The notes beneath the pieces are model-generated. The model was not told where the DNA came from. It made no database searches and saw only the letters and a list, made by a program, of their open reading frames with translations. A stretch of DNA of 64,000 bases from Atrichornis clamosus. Its lineage: Eukaryota; Chordata; Aves; Passeriformes; Menuridae. Within the stretch, counting starts at the first letter, position 1, and the number at the start of each line of letters is the position of its first letter. Both the position numbers and the translations under genes were made by a program. The stretch lies in NCBI GenBank assembly GCA_013400975.1, contig WBMZ01003342.1, forward strand, positions 1-64,000. Reading direction: 5' to 3'. This document shows positions 61,335 to 64,000 of the stretch, in pieces.

Positions 61335-61363
61335 GCTGATAACGGGGAGGGTTTGTTATCAGC
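61335..61363. promoter_or_regulatory. palindromic pair of GATA motifs
   Basis: GCTGATAAC (61335-61343) and GTTATCAGC (61355-61363) form a perfect 9-bp inverted repeat with an 11-bp spacer. Each arm holds CTGATAA, the preferred GATA-factor site. No gene adjacent. Confidence 0.4.
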
Positions 61364-62320
61364 GGGAATATCACGTCATTATCCCTGTTCCGCATGCAGG
61401 AGCGTGCAGGGCTTATCTCTTCCAGCCAGTGGCCAAATCCTGCTCTCCCTCAACCCTCAGCACTGCGGTGAATCCAGGGAGGCTGCACAGTCGGAGCTGG
61501 GAGTGGGATCTGGAGCTCTTATTTTTTAATTCTTCTGATTAAAGGAATATTTCCCAGTTCCAGAGCTGCCTTCCTGCCCCCCTCTACTCCCTGGCACGTG
61601 CACCAGTAGCACCAGCAGCTCCAGCACGAGGCAGGATTGGGATGTTCCAGGGAGGGTCTCTGCCCCTTCTCAGGCTGTGGCGCTTTTTTGGGAATGCCAA
61701 CACAGGGTATCCCCCTGAGCACAGGCTCTTCTCCATGCTGGGAATGACCAGCAGGATTTTTGGGGCTGAACTTCTGAGGCTTAAAGCCAAACTGACAAGA
61801 GTAAAAAATAAATCCAAAGGGTGGGATTAAAACTCCCAAACTGGTGTTTTGCCCTGGATAAACCTCACAAGGGAGCATCCTGTCCGGATACTATCCCATG
61901 ATCCACCCTCGCTGTTGGTCACGGCTGACCCCCATCTCCATGGCTGCTGTTTCCCATCTCTTTTCCCAACACCCACTCAGCCAAATGCCTGGTTTTCCCT
62001 ATTTTCCCTGGGAAAGGTGACACTCTCCCACTTGGCATCCACAGGGATGCCAGGGCAGCTTTGCCCGAGGTTCTGGCCATGGAGGAGCCACCGGCATCTG
62101 CCGAGGTGGCCGGGAGACAGTTTAATGTATTCTCCTGACCTTTCCAAGTGCTTTTCCAAGCTCTGCAGCTGCCTGGTGGCCCAAGAGGGACATGTGCTCC
62201 GTTTGAGAGATGGAGTTCCTGTCTCCCTGACCAGACAGGGAAAGCAAGGAGCAGCTTCCAAAATGCTCCAAACCACCTGCCAGGTGCTCCCTGGCCTTTT
62301 GTGGGCATGGCTGCCAGCAG

Positions 62321-62380
62321 GAATGGAATGGAATGGAATGGAATGGAATGGAATGGAATGGAATGGAATGGAATGGAACG
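62321..62380. repeat. (GAATG)12 pentanucleotide microsatellite
   Basis: Twelve head-to-tail GAATG units, perfect apart from GAACG in the last. Complement is (CATTC)n. Confidence 0.98.
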
Positions 62381-63809
62381 GACTATTTTCAGCAACCACT
62401 CAACCCAACTGCCTGAGTAAAAGTTAAAGCGTGTTATTAAAGCCATTTTCCAAATGCCTCTGGAATGCTGAGAGCCTGGGGCATCACCCTCCACTCCAGG
62501 GAGCTTGTTGCAGGGGCTGACCACAGGGCAAGAGCTTGTGTTAGTTTTCATTATTCGGGAATAAATTCCCAAAGAAATACTCTGAGTTCCCATTTTACAG
62601 TGTTTTCCAATGAGCACGTCAGTTCCAGCAGGAATTTTTGTGTCACATCCTCACTCTTAAACCATTTCATTTCCATGGAGCAGCAGCCAGGGAACGCCTA
62701 TCGTGGGATCACCAGATGGAGATGCCAGTGCCCGGTGAAGCACAGGCACATGATCCAAACGGAGGGAGACGCTGCAAGTTTTGGGAAAGCCATGGATCCC
62801 GTTGCCTGTGGATGAAAAGTGGCTGGTAGCTGGGATACAGCTGTAAAAATATAATTTCCCAAGCATTCCACTGTGCTTTTCCAAGGTCACATTGTGCTGA
62901 CTTGAAGCAGCTTCCCAGGCTTTGGACAAGGAAAGATAAGAGCAAACAACCCTTAGGCACGACACCTAACAAAATCTTATTTCCCATGTAAATTGATCCT
63001 ATAGCATGTGGACCCAGAGCCAGCATCCCACAGCACGTGGCTGTGGTTCCCAGCTCCCTTCCCAAGGGATGGGATGGCGGCTGGCATGGCAGGCTGCTCC
63101 CACTGGCAGCAGATCCAGGGTGTCCCGGCTGTGCATGTCCCCCGTGTGTGCACGGGAGCCTCGCTCCCTCCGAGGCTGCGGCACGTCCTCAAAATTCCAG
63201 AGGAATAATGCGGAAAAGATGTTTGCACCAGTAAATGAGCCTCATTAGGAATGTGATCCGAGACATCAGGACTAAGAGGTTCCCAAATTCCTCTAATATC
63301 CATCGTGGGTAGTTCCCGAAGAGCCATTGCAGCTCCGCAAAGATTCCGGTGCGCACCTGCACCCGGCGCTGGCTGCTCCAGGCCTCGCGCGCCCGACGCC
63401 TTCCCCGAGCCACGGATAATCGCGTCGGCTCACTCTGGAGAAGCCAGTGTTTTTGTGGGAAGCAGGTAATGACTATTCCCATCTCAGCAGCTTCCTAATG
63501 CAAACTCATCCAGAGAAATATGACACATCCGCCTCCTTTGGAGGCAGCTCATTAAAGTCGGAGGGTTTGCACTCCCACTGCTCCAGGAAGATGGTGCATT
63601 TTTCAAATTTGATTCCTAAACCAATTAGTTTTCCATCCTCTAAATGCCTCCTTTATCCTCCGCACATTATCCGGCAGCGCTGTCATTTCTTTAATGGGAA
63701 TCATTATTTGAGCTGAAATGTTGGGGCTGGGGAGTCACGTCGGCTCCGGTGTGTAAGGTACACATGGAGTTGTCATTTCCAGAGGGTGCCCAGCCCTGGA
63801 TCCCGTGGG

Positions 63810-63992
63810 ATCTGCTCTGGGTTGCCCTGAGAAGCTGTGGCTGCCCCATCCCTGGAAGTGTCCAAGGCCAGGTTGGAAGGGCTTGGAGCAACCTGGGATA
63901 GTGGAAGGTGTCTGATGGCAGGGGGTGGAACGAGATGATCCTTAAAATCCCTTCCAACCCAAACTATTCTGGGATTCCATGATTCTATGAGA
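63810..63992 (+). mobile_element. CR1 LINE 3' fragment with intact tail
   Basis: Forward: tgagaagctgtggctgcccc, atccctggaagtgtccaagg, ggagcaacctgggatagtgg, ccaacccaaactattctggg, ending attccatgattctatgag, the diagnostic CR1 octamer-type terminus. Confidence 0.95.
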
Positions 63993-64000
63993 ACAGAGCC

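Larger units (their letters stand above)
61169..63809. other. intergenic sequence after the gap
   Basis: 2.6 kb. Unique DNA with the GATA pair, the (GAATG)12 array, a small CpG-rich patch at 63330-63425 and an AT-rich, conserved-looking block at 63440-63760. No gene recognised. Confidence 0.6.

Noticed and set aside
61849..62427. 192-aa plus-strand frame with EWNGM repeats
   Set aside because: The repeat part is the (GAATG)12 microsatellite and the rest has no familiar features.

Overview
The window is vertebrate nuclear DNA from a bird. It has two conserved vertebrate genes with GT-AG introns, roughly 25 CR1 LINE 3'-end fragments of avian type (the 'catggaatggtttgggttggaa' family), unusually short introns for these genes, and no prokaryotic gene organisation. 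I read it as a passerine-like bird. The human 18q21 block that carries these two genes corresponds to chicken chromosome Z, so a Z location is likely, but that is inference.

Layout. Positions 1-1.95 kb are sequence downstream of WDR7, with one CR1 copy. Positions 1.95-46.4 kb hold WDR7 (Rabconnectin-3 beta) on the minus strand. All 27 coding exons can be placed. They sum to 4455 nt (1484 aa plus stop), and every splice junction keeps frame. The last exon lies at 3565-3768 and the start codon at 41560-41562. Positions 46.1-47.25 kb form a GC-rich head-to-head promoter region shared with TXNL1. TXNL1 (thioredoxin-like 1) runs on the plus strand from 47247 to 53837 in 8 coding exons (870 nt, 289 aa), followed by a 3' UTR to about 54.98 kb. 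Positions 55-64 kb hold no gene I can recognise. This part has two CpG-rich islands (about 55.15-55.72 and 59.56-60.18 kb), CR1 fragments, one assembly gap (60899-60999), a (GAATG)12 array and several conserved-looking AT-rich stretches.

Roles. WDR7 works with DMXL1/2 in the Rabconnectin-3 complex, which controls V-ATPase assembly and vesicle acidification. TXNL1 is a cytosolic CGPC thioredoxin whose PITH domain docks on the 26S proteasome. The head-to-head arrangement is the same as in mammals as I recall it; the two proteins are not known to work together.

The most notable non-coding features are a tandem array with an exact 46-bp period in the TXNL1 proximal promoter, each unit carrying a YY1-type ATGGC core and most a CRE-like element; a complete candidate alternative last exon in TXNL1 intron 7; an 840-bp minisatellite and a fresh 57-bp tandem duplication in WDR7 introns; and an unexplained CpG island with tandem E2F-like sites just beyond TXNL1. 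I did not find a wholly new gene system, CRISPR array, tRNA, rRNA or intact transposon.
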